This document shows, one piece after another, positions 36,887 to 45,329 of a stretch of DNA of 64,000 nucleotides. Position 1 is the first letter of the stretch, and the number at the start of each line of letters is the position of its first letter. The stretch is from the NCBI RefSeq assembly GCF_001942625.1, contig NZ_MLCL01000023.1, positions 128,524 through 192,523 on the forward strand, read 5' to 3'. The notes below the pieces were generated by a model, which had not been told where the DNA came from, searched no databases, and saw only the letters and a list, made by a program, of their open reading frames with translations. Made by a program: the position numbers and the translations under genes. Source of the DNA: Mycobacterium syngnathidarum. Lineage in GTDB: Bacteria; Actinomycetota; Actinomycetes; Mycobacteriales; Mycobacteriaceae.

Positions 36887-37498
36887 ATGACCGCCGCCGA
36901 GCTGGGCACCAAGGGCCGTCAGACCCGGTCCGCCATCGAGCTGGCCGCACGGAAACTGTTCGCCGAGCGCGGCTTTCACGGCACCACCCTGGCCGACATC
37001 ACCTCGGCCGCGGGTAAGAGCCCGGCGGTGTTCTACCGATACTTCAGCGACAAAGAAGATCTGCTGGCCGCGCTGGCGGAGTCCTTCCTGCACGATGTGG
37101 TCGAGCCGTCCGGACTGAACCTGCACCTGCCGGATTCCCCCGACGACACCGAGTTCTTCACCACGGTGGTCACGGGTTATTGGAACATCTTCAAACAGAA
37201 CATCGGCATCATGATCGCGGTCGCCCAGCTGGCGGCCACGCAGCAGCGTTTCGCCGACGTGCAGAACAAGTTCCGGCGGTTCGGTATCGACATCGTCATC
37301 GCATCGGTGCACCACGCCCAGGGACAGGGCCACGCTCAGGGACTGCAACCCGAACATGCCGGAGCGGCCATCGCGTTGTTGTTCGAGAACTTCACCACGG
37401 TCTTCGTAGGCCAGTCCGGGCTCGGCATCGAGATCAACGATGCCGACGCCATCACCACCCTGTCCACCATCTGGAAACGAACCCTGTACGGCTTCTGA
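36887..37498 (+). CDS. TetR-family transcriptional regulator
   Basis: A 203-residue TetR protein. The helix-turn-helix is IELAARKLFAERGFHGTTLADITSAAGKSPAVFYRYFSDKEDLLAALAE (about 17-65); the rest is a helical ligand-binding domain. It sits inside the operon, seven bases after the lyase gene and 33 bp before the dehydrogenase gene, so it is probably autoregulated with the cluster. The palindromes over the promoter at 32412-32446 are the likely targets. Confidence 0.9.
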   Translation: MTAAELGTKGRQTRSAIELAARKLFAERGFHGTTLADITSAAGKSPAVFYRYFSDKEDLLAALAESFLHDVVEPSGLNLHLPDSPDDTEFFTTVVTGYWNIFKQNIGIMIAVAQLAATQQRFADVQNKFRRFGIDIVIASVHHAQGQGHAQGLQPEHAGAAIALLFENFTTVFVGQSGLGIEINDADAITTLSTIWKRTLYGF

Positions 37499-37531
37499 CC
37501 CGAGCTTTCGACCCGAGAAAGAGAGATCATC

Positions 37532-38776
37532 GTGGATTTTGCTTTACCCGAACATCTTTCAACCGTCCTCGCCGACATGGACGAGTTCATCGAGACCGAG
37601 ATCAAGCCGCTCGAGCGCGAGCACATGCAGTATTTCGACCAGCGCCGCGAATATGCCCGCACCGATTGGGAGAACGGCGGCATACCTGCCCGGGCCTGGG
37701 AAGACCTGCTCGGCGAGATGCGTCGGCGCGCTGATGCCGCCGGCTGGCTGCGCTACGGTCTGCCCGCCCGGTTCGGCGGCCGCGACGGCAGCAACCTGGA
37801 CATGGCAGTGATCCGGGAACATCTGGCGCACAAGGGCCTCGGCCTGCACAACGATCTGCAGGACGAGTCCTCGATCGTCGGCAATTTTCCGCAGGTGATC
37901 ATGATGGACCGGTTCGGCACCGAGGCCCAGAAGTCCGAATGGGTCGAGGCGATGCTGACCGGCAAGCGCTCGATGGCCTTCGGCTTGACCGAGCCCGACC
38001 ACGGCTCGGATGCCACCTGGCTGGAGACCACCGCGGTGCCGGACGGAGACGGCTGGATCATCAACGGCCGCAAGCGGTGGAACACCGGGGTACACCGGGC
38101 CACGCACGATCTGATCTTTGCCCGGACCTCGGGTGAGCCAGGGCAGGCCCGTGGGATCACCGCGTTTCTGGTGCCCACCGATTCGGAGGGCTTCACCGTC
38201 CCGTTCTACTGGTGGACGTTCAACATGCCCACCGATCACGGCGAGGTCGAGTTGAACAATGTGCGGGTGGCCGCAGATGCGGTGCTCGGCGAGGTGGACC
38301 GCGGCCTGGAGGTCGGCCAGACCTTCCTTCACGAGAACCGAATTCGTCAGGCCGCCAGCAGTTTGGGCGCCGCCCAGTTCTGTATCGACCGCGCCGTGAG
38401 CTACGCCAACGAGCGCAAGGTGTTCGGCAAGCCGCTGGCGGTGAACCAGGCCGTGCAGTGGCCGCTGGTGGAACTGCAGACCGAGGCACAGATGGTCCGG
38501 CTGCTTGTCCGTTATGCGGCAACTCAACTAGACCAGAACCACCACATGGAGGTGTCCGACAAGGTCTCGATGGCCAATTACCGCGCCAACCGTCTGGTGT
38601 GTGAGGCCGCCGACCGGGCCATGCAGGTACACGGCGGCATCGGCTACAGCCGTCACGAGCCCTTCGAGCACATCTACCGCCACCACCGGCGCTACCGGAT
38701 CACCGAGGGAGCCGAGGAGATCCAGATGCGGCGAGTGGCGCAGCGGTTGTTCGGGTTCGGCAAGGCCAAGCGGTGA
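37532..38776 (+). CDS. Acyl-CoA dehydrogenase (ACAD10/11- or LvaC-like)
   Basis: A 414-residue acyl-CoA dehydrogenase. SMAFGLTEPDHGSDATWLETTAVPDGDGWIINGRKRWNTGVHRATHDLIFAR is the flavin/substrate domain; ADRAMQVHGGIGYSRHEPFEHIYRHHRRYRITEGAEEIQMRRVAQRLFGF is the C-terminal block. Start GTG 37532 with GAGAAAGAGAG upstream. The stop overlaps the GTG of an APH-like kinase gene (GTGA). ACAD-kinase pairs of this type act on 4-hydroxyacyl-CoAs: the kinase makes a 4-phosphoacyl-CoA and the dehydrogenase-fold protein eliminates phosphate. Confidence 0.92.
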   Translation: MDFALPEHLSTVLADMDEFIETEIKPLEREHMQYFDQRREYARTDWENGGIPARAWEDLLGEMRRRADAAGWLRYGLPARFGGRDGSNLDMAVIREHLAHKGLGLHNDLQDESSIVGNFPQVIMMDRFGTEAQKSEWVEAMLTGKRSMAFGLTEPDHGSDATWLETTAVPDGDGWIINGRKRWNTGVHRATHDLIFARTSGEPGQARGITAFLVPTDSEGFTVPFYWWTFNMPTDHGEVELNNVRVAADAVLGEVDRGLEVGQTFLHENRIRQAASSLGAAQFCIDRAVSYANERKVFGKPLAVNQAVQWPLVELQTEAQMVRLLVRYAATQLDQNHHMEVSDKVSMANYRANRLVCEAADRAMQVHGGIGYSRHEPFEHIYRHHRRYRITEGAEEIQMRRVAQRLFGFGKAKR

Positions 38777-39753
38777 CCGAGCCCGCCCTTCTCGCCCCTA
38801 AGTTGGTCCAGGTCCTCACCGGAGTGCTCGGTGACGGCGTGGCCGTGGAGAACCTGCGCGAGCTGACCGGCGGGGCCAGCCGCACCACCTGGTCCTTCGA
38901 CGCGATCACCGGCACCGCTCGGCGCCCGCTGATCCTGCGCACCGGTGCACCCGATGAGGTGCATGCCGGGATGGAACTGGAGGCCGAGGCGCAACGGGCG
39001 GCAGCACTGGCCGGGGCACCGGTCCCGCACGTGCTGGTCGCCGACGATTCCGTTGCCGCCCTTGGGGATCCGTTCCTGATCTGCGACTTCATCGGGGGCC
39101 AGACCATCGTGCGGCGGATTCAGCGCACGCTCGACGATGCCGGCCGGGCACGGCTGCTCACTCAGTGCGCGCAGGCGCTTGCCGCAATCCACCGGGCCTC
39201 ACCTCCCGCCCTGCCCAGCCTCGTCGAACAGGACCAGGTGTCCCAATGGCGCGGACAACTCGACGAGATGGGCGATACCACTGCCACTTTCGAGTGGGTT
39301 TTTCGCTGGCTGGAGGCCAACCGCCCGCCTGCGTCGCCGCTCGGGTTGGTGCACGGCGACTTCCGGATGGGCAATGTCATCGTCGACGACTCCGGCCTGG
39401 CCGCGGTGCTGGACTGGGAGTTGGTACACCTCGGCGAGGTCTATGAGGACCTGGCCTGGTTCTGCATCCGGGCTTGGCGGTTCGGGGCGCCGGCGCAGCT
39501 CGGGGCCGGCGGCCTGGGCAGCATCGAGAGCTTTCTGGGCGCCTACGAGGACGCCGGCGGCGCCACGCTGGACCGGTCGGCGATCCGCTGGTGGCTGGTG
39601 CTGGCCACGCTGCGCTGGGGCGTCATCTGCCGCTACCAGGCCGAGCGCCACCTGAGCGGGCAGACCCCATCGGTTGAGCTGGCGACCATCGGCCGTCGTG
39701 TCTGTGAAACCGAGTGGGACCTGCTGTGCCTACTGGACGGGAGCAGTTGGTGA
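38773..39753 (+). CDS. APH-like phosphotransferase (LvaA-like acyl-CoA kinase)
   Basis: A 326-residue aminoglycoside-phosphotransferase-fold kinase. The catalytic loop LVHGDFRMGNVIVDDSG and the metal-binding AVLDWELVHLGEVYEDLAWFC are intact; the N-terminal lobe has TGGASRTTWSFDA and PLILRTGAPDEVHAGMELEAEAQRAAAL. Such proteins next to acyl-CoA dehydrogenases are not antibiotic kinases but phosphorylate hydroxyacyl-CoA (mammalian ACAD10/11, Pseudomonas LvaA). Both flanking junctions are GTGA overlaps, so three proteins are made together. Confidence 0.87.
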   Translation: MTEPALLAPKLVQVLTGVLGDGVAVENLRELTGGASRTTWSFDAITGTARRPLILRTGAPDEVHAGMELEAEAQRAAALAGAPVPHVLVADDSVAALGDPFLICDFIGGQTIVRRIQRTLDDAGRARLLTQCAQALAAIHRASPPALPSLVEQDQVSQWRGQLDEMGDTTATFEWVFRWLEANRPPASPLGLVHGDFRMGNVIVDDSGLAAVLDWELVHLGEVYEDLAWFCIRAWRFGAPAQLGAGGLGSIESFLGAYEDAGGATLDRSAIRWWLVLATLRWGVICRYQAERHLSGQTPSVELATIGRRVCETEWDLLCLLDGSSW

Positions 39754-40094
39754 GCAACCTGTACGGACGCCCGACCTCCGCCGAGCTCGTCGCCGCGGTC
39801 GCCGAGTTCCTGGACACCGAGGTGCGCGACGGAGCGTCGGTCGCGGCTCCGGTCAAATTTCAGGCCCGGGTGGCAGCCAATGCGCTGCGCATGGTCGAAC
39901 GCGAACTGCTGGCCGATGCTCCTGGCCCGGCCGCCGAGGCCTTGGCCGGCCTCGGGTTCACCGACGAGGCCGCGCTGGCGTCGGCGATCCGGGCCGGCGA
40001 ACTCGATGACCGGGCCGACGACGTCACCGCCTGCCTGCGCGCCCTGGTACGGCAACGGCTGGCCGCCGCGCATCCGGGTTACGACGAGCCGTGA
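39750..40094 (+). CDS. Small DUF6285-type protein (LvaB-like kinase partner)
   Basis: A 114-residue, mostly helical, acidic protein: LYGRPTSAELVAAVAEFLDTEV, APVKFQARVAANALRMVERELL, LASAIRAGELDDRADDVTACLRALVRQRLAAAHPGY. This layout occurs in small proteins (DUF6285, from memory) encoded next to APH-like kinases; in Pseudomonas the equivalent small LvaB is needed for LvaA activity. GTG start at 39750 shares GTGA with the kinase stop. Last gene of the operon; it converges with a methyltransferase gene. Confidence 0.75.
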   Translation: MSNLYGRPTSAELVAAVAEFLDTEVRDGASVAAPVKFQARVAANALRMVERELLADAPGPAAEALAGLGFTDEAALASAIRAGELDDRADDVTACLRALVRQRLAAAHPGYDEP

Positions 40095-40099
40095 CCACG

Positions 40100-40735
40100 T
40101 CAGAGCCTGCGGATCCGGGCGAGCCACGCCGGCTCGTCGACCCGGGCGCCAACCGACTCACCGATGGCCTCGGCATGCGCCGGACCCACCACACCGCGAT
40201 AGGTCGTGGTCTCCAGCGACTCCAGGTCCCAGCCCTCGGAGAAGGCCCGACGGATCACTTCCTCGCTGACCTGGGGTCCGAATCCACGACCTGCGTCGGA
40301 CAGGGCCAGGACGTGCACCGTCGCCCCGGTTCGGGCCGCTCGGTGCAGGCTCGCGACGTAGCGCGGCCGGTCGGCATCGTCGAAAACGTGGAACAGCGCG
40401 CTGTCGACGATCGTGTCGTACCGCGGGCCCGGAGCCTCTCCCAGGCGGGTCGCATCGGCCACCGCGAACCGCGCGTCGATTCCCCGCCGTGCGGCATTCT
40501 CGCGGGCCTGGGCAACAGCATGTTCGGAGAAGTCGATGCCGAGTACGTCATAACCCAATCGCGTCAGCAGCATGGTGTGCTCACCGGCGCCGCAACCGAC
40601 GTCCAGCATCTTGCCTCCCAGGCGGCCGGTCCGCTCCAACTCGACGATCGCCGGCTGCGGCTCACCGATGACCCACGGCGCGGTGCCGGACTCGTAGGCT
40701 TCGTCGAACAGGGAGTGTGCGGGCGTGGAGTTCAT
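40100..40735 (-). CDS. Class I SAM-dependent methyltransferase
   Basis: A 211-residue small-molecule methyltransferase. The SAM motif I is KMLDVGCGAGEHTMLLTRLGYDVLGIDFS (about 42-70); RFAVADATRLG and YDTIVDSALFHVF are motifs II and III. The family is similar to thiopurine/tellurite-type methyltransferases. It is the only minus-strand gene between two plus-strand blocks and diverges from the SnoaL-like gene with about 55 bp between. Substrate unknown. Confidence 0.87.
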   Translation of the reverse strand: MNSTPAHSLFDEAYESGTAPWVIGEPQPAIVELERTGRLGGKMLDVGCGAGEHTMLLTRLGYDVLGIDFSEHAVAQARENAARRGIDARFAVADATRLGEAPGPRYDTIVDSALFHVFDDADRPRYVASLHRAARTGATVHVLALSDAGRGFGPQVSEEVIRRAFSEGWDLESLETTTYRGVVGPAHAEAIGESVGARVDEPAWLARIRRL

Positions 40736-40789
40736 GATTCGAGTCTGAAACCTGAATAGCCGTTGAGGTCAAGCCCTACCGAGGAGCCG

Positions 40790-41182
40790 ATGATGTCCCC
40801 TTCCGAAGCCGAACGCGTCGACGACATCGCGCACCGGCTGTTCGATGCGATCGCACGTGGCGACACGGACGGCGTGGCCCAGTTGTGGGCCGACGACGTC
40901 GCGGTATGGCACGCCGGCGATTCCAAGGACAACGACCGAGTCCGGGCGTTGAAAGTCATCGACTGGTTCGTCAACACCACCACCGAGCGCCGTTACGAAG
41001 TGCTCGAGCGGCGATTCTTCGAGGGAGGGTTCGTCCAGCAGCATGTGCTGCACGCGGGCGCGCCCGACGGCACGTTGATCGCCTTGCGGGTGTGCATCGT
41101 GATCAAAGTGGGTAGGGACGGTCTGATCCACCGCATCGACGAATACTTCGATCCGAGGGACATCGCGCCCCTGTTTGCCTGA
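40790..41182 (+). CDS. SnoaL-like / NTF2-fold protein
   Basis: A 130-residue protein of the NTF2-like superfamily: VDDIAHRLFDAIARGDTDGVAQLWADDVAVWHAGDSKDN at the N-terminus and VIKVGRDGLIHRIDEYFDPRDIAPLF at the C-terminus, the pattern of SnoaL-type isomerases and limonene-epoxide-hydrolase relatives. Two consecutive ATGs (40790, 40793) follow GAGGAG; the second has the better spacing. A catalytic role is not certain. It is followed by yceI 20 bp downstream. Confidence 0.78.
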   Translation: MMSPSEAERVDDIAHRLFDAIARGDTDGVAQLWADDVAVWHAGDSKDNDRVRALKVIDWFVNTTTERRYEVLERRFFEGGFVQQHVLHAGAPDGTLIALRVCIVIKVGRDGLIHRIDEYFDPRDIAPLFA

Positions 41183-41202
41183 CCCGACGCATTGGAGCTG
41201 CC

Positions 41203-41718
41203 ATGTCCACGACCAGCGACATCCTGACCGCCAGTGCCGGAAACTGGACGCTCGTACCAGACCGGTCCACCGTGGCATTCCGGAACAAGACCCTGTGGGG
41301 CCTGGCCACCGTGACCGGGCGGTTCACCGAATTCAGCGGCGAAGGCTCCGCCGGTGCCGGGGTAACCGGCCGCGTGGTGGTCACGGCGGCGTCGGTGCGC
41401 ACCGGGATCGCGAAACGCGATGCACACCTGCGGTCGGCCGATTTCTTCGACGTCGAAACTCATCCCGATATCACCGTCGAGGTGACGGGTTTGGAGCCAT
41501 CCGACGAGAGGATCCGCCTGACGGCCGTCCTGACGGTCCGCGGCGTGTCGAAGCCGGTCGAGTTGCCGGTCGATGTCGAGGTTCTCGACGACACCACACG
41601 TCGACTGTCGGGGCAGTGCGAGGTCCAGCGTGACGACTTCGGTGTGTCAGGCGACCTGCTCGGGATGGTCGGCCCCACGACCGTCCTGTCGGGTGAACTT
41701 GTGTTCACCCGAGTGTGA
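41203..41718 (+). CDS. YceI-family lipocalin-like protein
   Basis: A 171-residue YceI-domain protein, a lipocalin-like barrel that binds isoprenoid or amphiphilic chains. Typical blocks: WTLVPDRSTVAFRNKTLWGLATVTGRFTEFSGEG, AASVRTGIAKRDAHLRSADFFDVETHPDITVEVTGLE, LTVRGVSKPVELPVDVEV, RDDFGVSG. There is no signal peptide, so this copy is cytosolic. It lies between the SnoaL-like gene and the receiver gene; function in the cell is unknown. Confidence 0.9.
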   Translation: MSTTSDILTASAGNWTLVPDRSTVAFRNKTLWGLATVTGRFTEFSGEGSAGAGVTGRVVVTAASVRTGIAKRDAHLRSADFFDVETHPDITVEVTGLEPSDERIRLTAVLTVRGVSKPVELPVDVEVLDDTTRRLSGQCEVQRDDFGVSGDLLGMVGPTTVLSGELVFTRV

Positions 41719-41782
41719 TGCCCCACAACCGAATTCGTTGAGTTGGCCGGTCTGCGACGACAGGCGCAGTAGCATCGGCAGC

Positions 41783-42181
41783 ATGGCCGGCTCCGCGCCG
41801 CTGCACATCTTGGTGTACAGCGATAACCCGCGCACCCGCGAACAGGTACGTCTCGCACTGGGCAAACGTGTGCATCCGGAACTACCCGAACTCGACTACC
41901 TGGAAGTCGCCACCGCGCCGATGGTGGTCTCTCGGATGGATGCCGGGGGTATCGACCTGGCGATTCTCGACGGCGAAGCCACCCCGGCGGGCGGTATGGG
42001 CGTGGCCAAACAGCTCAAGGACGAGGTCGCGAACTGTCCGCCGATCCTGGTGCTGACCGGGCGGCCGGACGATGCCTGGCTGGCTAGTTGGTCACAGGCC
42101 GAGGCGGCGGTACCGCACCCGATCGATCCGATCCGGTTGGGCGATGCGGTGGTGTCGATACTGCGCACACCGGCTCAATAG
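41783..42181 (+). CDS. Stand-alone response-regulator receiver protein (Rv3143-like)
   Basis: A 132-residue single receiver domain without an output domain. HILVYSDNPRTREQVRLALG opens the fold, and the phosphoacceptor Asp is in LAILDGEATPAGG. The conserved Lys before the last helix is replaced: the segment reads AEAAVPHPIDP instead of xxxLxKP. The gene is directly upstream of nuoA, as in M. tuberculosis (Rv3143), whose product has been linked in published work to the Nuo complex (recalled). A protein-protein role in respiration rather than DNA binding is likely. Confidence 0.85.
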   Translation: MAGSAPLHILVYSDNPRTREQVRLALGKRVHPELPELDYLEVATAPMVVSRMDAGGIDLAILDGEATPAGGMGVAKQLKDEVANCPPILVLTGRPDDAWLASWSQAEAAVPHPIDPIRLGDAVVSILRTPAQ

Positions 42182-42279
42182 CGATTCTGCGAATTGCCCT
42201 GTTGCCGTTGATTGTTCGCGGCATGGCTGTGGCCGCAGCGACACGCTGCCCCGATATGAAACGATACTAACCAAAATGT

Positions 42280-42308
42280 GTGGCACAGGCCGCAAAGCTC
42301 GCTAGGCT
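42280..42308 (+). promoter_or_regulatory. Candidate sigma-A promoter of the nuo operon
   Basis: GTGGCA (42280-42285), a 17-bp spacer and TAGGCT (42303-42308) fit a mycobacterial housekeeping promoter (four of six -35 bases; TANNNT -10). The predicted start at about 42315 is 40 bp before the nuoA ATG. Confidence 0.5.
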
Positions 42309-42323
42309 GTGGGTTAGCTCACA
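42308..42323. promoter_or_regulatory. CRP-like binding site over the nuo promoter
   Basis: TGTGGGTTAGCTCACA matches TGTGA-N6-TCACA with a single change (G for A at position 5). It overlaps the end of the best -10 hexamer and the expected start point, so a bound cAMP receptor protein would probably repress nuo from this promoter. Confidence 0.6.
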
Positions 42324-42354
42324 TCGACAAGCAGGCGAGGGAGCGATAAGTGGC

Positions 42355-42723
42355 ATGAATTTATACACGCCCATCCTGGTTCTCGCAGGGATCGCGGCCG
42401 CATTCGCGGTGGTTTCCGTGGGGATCGCGCTCGTCATCGGCCCCCGCCGCTACAACCGGTCCAAACTCGAGGCCTACGAATGCGGGATCGAACCGATGCA
42501 GCCCGGCGCTGCCGGCGTGACAGGCCAGCGCATACCGATCCGCTACTACCTGACGGCGATGTTGTTCATCGTTTTCGACATCGAAATCGTCTTCCTCTAC
42601 CCATGGGCGGTGGCGTTCGACCGTCTCGGGTTGTTCGCGCTGGTGGAGATGCTGCTGTTCATGCTCGCGGTGTTCGTGGCGTACGCCTACGTGTGGCGAC
42701 GAGGAGGTCTGAATTGGGATTAG
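42355..42723 (+). CDS. nuoA: NADH-quinone oxidoreductase subunit A
   Basis: A 122-residue membrane subunit of complex I with three transmembrane helices. [54 protein letters not shown] is the universally conserved loop and second helix (with Cys in ECG and the Glu/Asp cluster at the quinone tunnel). ATG at 42355; GCGAGGGAGCG lies upstream. First gene of the 14-gene operon; its stop lies inside nuoB. Confidence 0.97.
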   Translation: MNLYTPILVLAGIAAAFAVVSVGIALVIGPRRYNRSKLEAYECGIEPMQPGAAGVTGQRIPIRYYLTAMLFIVFDIEIVFLYPWAVAFDRLGLFALVEMLLFMLAVFVAYAYVWRRGGLNWD

Positions 42724-43268
42724 AAGAACGCCTGCCCGGTGGAATCCTGCTGTCGACGGTGGAAGCGGTCGCGGGCTATGTGCGCAAGGGATCGCTGTGG
42801 CCGGCCACGTTCGGTTTGGCTTGCTGCGCCATCGAGATGATGTCTACCGCCGGACCACGTTTCGACATCGCCCGGTTCGGCATGGAGCGGTTCTCCGCGA
42901 CGCCGCGGCAGGCCGATCTGATGATCGTGGCGGGCCGGGTGAGCCAGAAGATGGCCCCGGTGCTGCGACAGATCTACGACCAGATGGCCGAGCCGAAATG
43001 GGTGCTGGCCATGGGGGTTTGCGCCTCCTCGGGAGGGATGTTCAACAACTACGCCGTGGTGCAGGGTGTCGATCACGTGGTGCCGGTGGACATCTATCTA
43101 CCCGGATGCCCACCGCGGCCCGAGATGCTGCTGCACGCAATTCTGAAGTTGCACGACAAGATTCAGCAGATGCCACTCGGGGTGAACCGCGAAGAGGCCG
43201 TTCGGGAGGCCGAACAGGCGGCTTTGTCGGTCACACCCACCATTGAACTCAAAGGCCTGCTGCGATGA
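42714..43268 (+). CDS. nuoB: NADH-quinone oxidoreductase subunit B
   Basis: A 184-residue peripheral subunit carrying cluster N2, which donates electrons to quinone. Cluster cysteines are in [20 protein letters not shown] and [10 protein letters not shown]. The start is a TTG at 42714-42716 (TTG GGA TTA GAA GAA), giving the expected MGLEE N-terminus of mycobacterial NuoB; GAGGAGGT ends six bases before it. It overlaps the end of nuoA by 10 bases. The stop overlaps nuoC (ATGA). Confidence 0.96.
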   Translation: MGLEERLPGGILLSTVEAVAGYVRKGSLWPATFGLACCAIEMMSTAGPRFDIARFGMERFSATPRQADLMIVAGRVSQKMAPVLRQIYDQMAEPKWVLAMGVCASSGGMFNNYAVVQGVDHVVPVDIYLPGCPPRPEMLLHAILKLHDKIQQMPLGVNREEAVREAEQAALSVTPTIELKGLLR

Positions 43269-43960
43269 GCGCAGCCAACGGAAGCAACACGGGCGCAGGT
43301 CAGGGTCCGGAGGTGATCGCCACCCGCCGCGGTATGTTCGGCGCCTCGGGCAGCGGTGACACGTCCGGCTATGGTCGCCTGGTGCGGTCGGTGGCATTGC
43401 CGGGCAGTTCCCCGCGGCCGTACGGCGGATACTTCGACGAGGTGGTCGACCGGCTCGCCGGACTTCTCGGTGAGGAGCGCTACGCGGTCTCGATCGAGCG
43501 GGTGATCGTTCATCGAGACGAGCTGACCCTGGAGGTCAGCCGAGTCCAGCTACCCGCTGTGGCCAGCATCTTGCGGGACGATCCGCAATTGCGGTTCGAG
43601 CTGTGCCTGGGTGTGAGCGGGGTCCACTACCCCGACGACACCGACCGTGAACTCCACGCGGTCTACCCGCTGATGTCGATCACGCACAACCGCCGCATTC
43701 GGCTGGAAGTGGCAGCGCCCGATTCTGATCCGCACATCCCGTCGCTGTTTTCGGTCTATCCGACCACCGATTGGCACGAACGCGAGACGTATGACTTCTT
43801 CGGCATCGTGTTCGACGGACATCCCGCGTTGACCCGGATCGAAATGCCCGACGACTGGACCGGCCATCCCCAGCGCAAGGACTATCCGCTGGGTGGTGTT
43901 CCGGTCGAATACCACGGCGCCCAGATTCCGCCGCCCGATCAGCGGAGGTCCTACAACTGA
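43265..43960 (+). CDS. nuoC: NADH-quinone oxidoreductase subunit C
   Basis: A 231-residue 30-kDa-type subunit of the peripheral arm. The family core is [54 protein letters not shown]. The N-terminal 60 residues are variable and Gly/Ser-rich. It is a separate gene from nuoD, unlike the fused NuoCD of E. coli. Translationally coupled at both ends (ATGA, TGATG). Confidence 0.97.
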   Translation: MSAANGSNTGAGQGPEVIATRRGMFGASGSGDTSGYGRLVRSVALPGSSPRPYGGYFDEVVDRLAGLLGEERYAVSIERVIVHRDELTLEVSRVQLPAVASILRDDPQLRFELCLGVSGVHYPDDTDRELHAVYPLMSITHNRRIRLEVAAPDSDPHIPSLFSVYPTTDWHERETYDFFGIVFDGHPALTRIEMPDDWTGHPQRKDYPLGGVPVEYHGAQIPPPDQRRSYN

Positions 43961-45264
43961 TGAGTACCGAATCCCCCGTCGTAGTGGTAGGCGGACAGGA
44001 CTGGGACGACGTGGTGGCCGCGGCCCGCGAGCACGCCGGCGAACGCATCGTGGTCAACATGGGTCCCCAGCACCCGTCCACGCACGGAGTGCTGCGGCTG
44101 ATCCTCGAGATCGAGGGCGAGATCATCACCGAAGCCCGTTGCGGTATCGGCTATCTACACACCGGCATCGAGAAGAACCTGGAGTACCGCAACTGGACAC
44201 AGGGCGTCACGTTCGTCACGCGGATGGACTACCTCTCCCCGTTCTTCAACGAGACCGCGTATTGCCTTGGTGTGGAGAAGCTGCTGGGCGTCACCGACGA
44301 CATTCCGGAGCGCGCCAGCGTCGTGCGAGTGATGCTCATGGAGCTCAACCGGATTTCCTCGCATCTGGTGGCACTGGCCACCGGCGGAATGGAACTCGGC
44401 GCGATGAGCGCGATGTTCTACGGATTCCGGGAACGCGAAGAGATCCTGCGGGTCTTCGAGGCGATCACCGGTCTGCGTATGAACCATGCCTACATCCGGC
44501 CGGGCGGTCTGGCCGCCGACCTGCCCGACGACGCGGTCAGTCAAGTTGGGGCGTTGCTCGACCTGCTGCCGAAACGCCTGCAGGACTTGGAGGATTTGCT
44601 CAACGAGAACTACATCTGGAAGGCCCGCACCGTCGGCGTCGGGTATCTCGACCTCACCGGTTGTATCGCGCTGGGGATCACCGGCCCGGTGTTGCGCTCG
44701 ACCGGCCTGCCCCATGACCTGCGGCGCGCGCAACCGTACTGCGGCTACCAGGACTACGAATTCGACGTGATCACCGATGACCGCTGCGATTCCTACGGCC
44801 GCTACATCATCCGCGTCAAGGAGATGCGGGAGTCGCTCAAGATCGTCGAGCAGTGTGTGGACCGGCTCGACAAGATGGGCGACGGCCCCGTGATGATCAA
44901 CGACAAGAAGCTGGCCTGGCCGGCCGATCTGAAAGTCGGGCCCGACGGGCTGGGCAATTCCCGCGAGCACATCGCCAAGATCATGGGTCACTCCATGGAA
45001 GGGCTGATCCATCACTTCAAGCTCGTCACCGAAGGGATCCGGGTACCGGCCGGCCAGGTGTACGTCGCGGTGGAGTCCCCGCGCGGGGAGCTGGGAGTGC
45101 ACATGGTGTCCGACGGCGGCACCCGCCCCTACCGCGTGCATTACCGCGACCCCTCGTTCACGAATCTGCAAGCAGTGGCGGCGATGTGCGAGGGCGGCAT
45201 GGTGGCCGATGCCATCGCCGCGGTGGCATCGATTGACCCGGTGATGGGCGGTGTTGACCGCTGA
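43960..45264 (+). CDS. nuoD: NADH-quinone oxidoreductase subunit D
   Basis: A 434-residue 49-kDa-type subunit that, with NuoB, forms the quinone-binding site. [27 protein letters not shown] and [32 protein letters not shown] are signature blocks; the C-terminus [37 protein letters not shown] is complete. Starts within TGATG and ends within TGATG; the second is the start of a micro-ORF element inserted before nuoE. Confidence 0.97.
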   Translation: MSTESPVVVVGGQDWDDVVAAAREHAGERIVVNMGPQHPSTHGVLRLILEIEGEIITEARCGIGYLHTGIEKNLEYRNWTQGVTFVTRMDYLSPFFNETAYCLGVEKLLGVTDDIPERASVVRVMLMELNRISSHLVALATGGMELGAMSAMFYGFREREEILRVFEAITGLRMNHAYIRPGGLAADLPDDAVSQVGALLDLLPKRLQDLEDLLNENYIWKARTVGVGYLDLTGCIALGITGPVLRSTGLPHDLRRAQPYCGYQDYEFDVITDDRCDSYGRYIIRVKEMRESLKIVEQCVDRLDKMGDGPVMINDKKLAWPADLKVGPDGLGNSREHIAKIMGHSMEGLIHHFKLVTEGIRVPAGQVYVAVESPRGELGVHMVSDGGTRPYRVHYRDPSFTNLQAVAAMCEGGMVADAIAAVASIDPVMGGVDR

Positions 45265-45329
45265 TGAGCGCTTGCGCGAAGAAGAAACAGACTGTGAGCG
45301 CTTGCGCGAAGGGGAGGCAGCACAGGTGA
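45264..45329 (+). CDS. 21-codon micro-ORF in a MIRU-like insertion between nuoD and nuoE
   Basis: The ATG at 45264 overlaps the nuoD stop (TGATG), and the TGA at 45327-45329 overlaps the nuoE GTG (GTGA). The peptide is [21 protein letters not shown]. The stretch contains a 17-bp direct repeat. Insertion of a small ORF whose ends overlap both neighbours is the defining architecture of mycobacterial interspersed repetitive units, which occupy DTGA coupling sites. The peptide probably has no function of its own; the ORF keeps ribosomes moving from nuoD to nuoE. Confidence 0.65.
   Translation: MSACAKKKQTVSACAKGRQHR
45265..45311. repeat. 17-bp direct repeat in the nuoD-nuoE junction
   Basis: TGAGCGCTTGCGCGAAG occurs at 45265-45281 and 45295-45311, a 30-bp period that keeps the reading frame of the micro-ORF. 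Confidence 0.85.

Noticed and set aside
38773..39753. Aminoglycoside resistance kinase
   Set aside because: APH fold, but coupled to an acyl-CoA dehydrogenase and a small partner, which points to hydroxyacyl-CoA phosphorylation.
45251..45325. Extended NuoE N-terminus
   Set aside because: It translates the repeat element; NuoE homology begins at the GTG at 45326.
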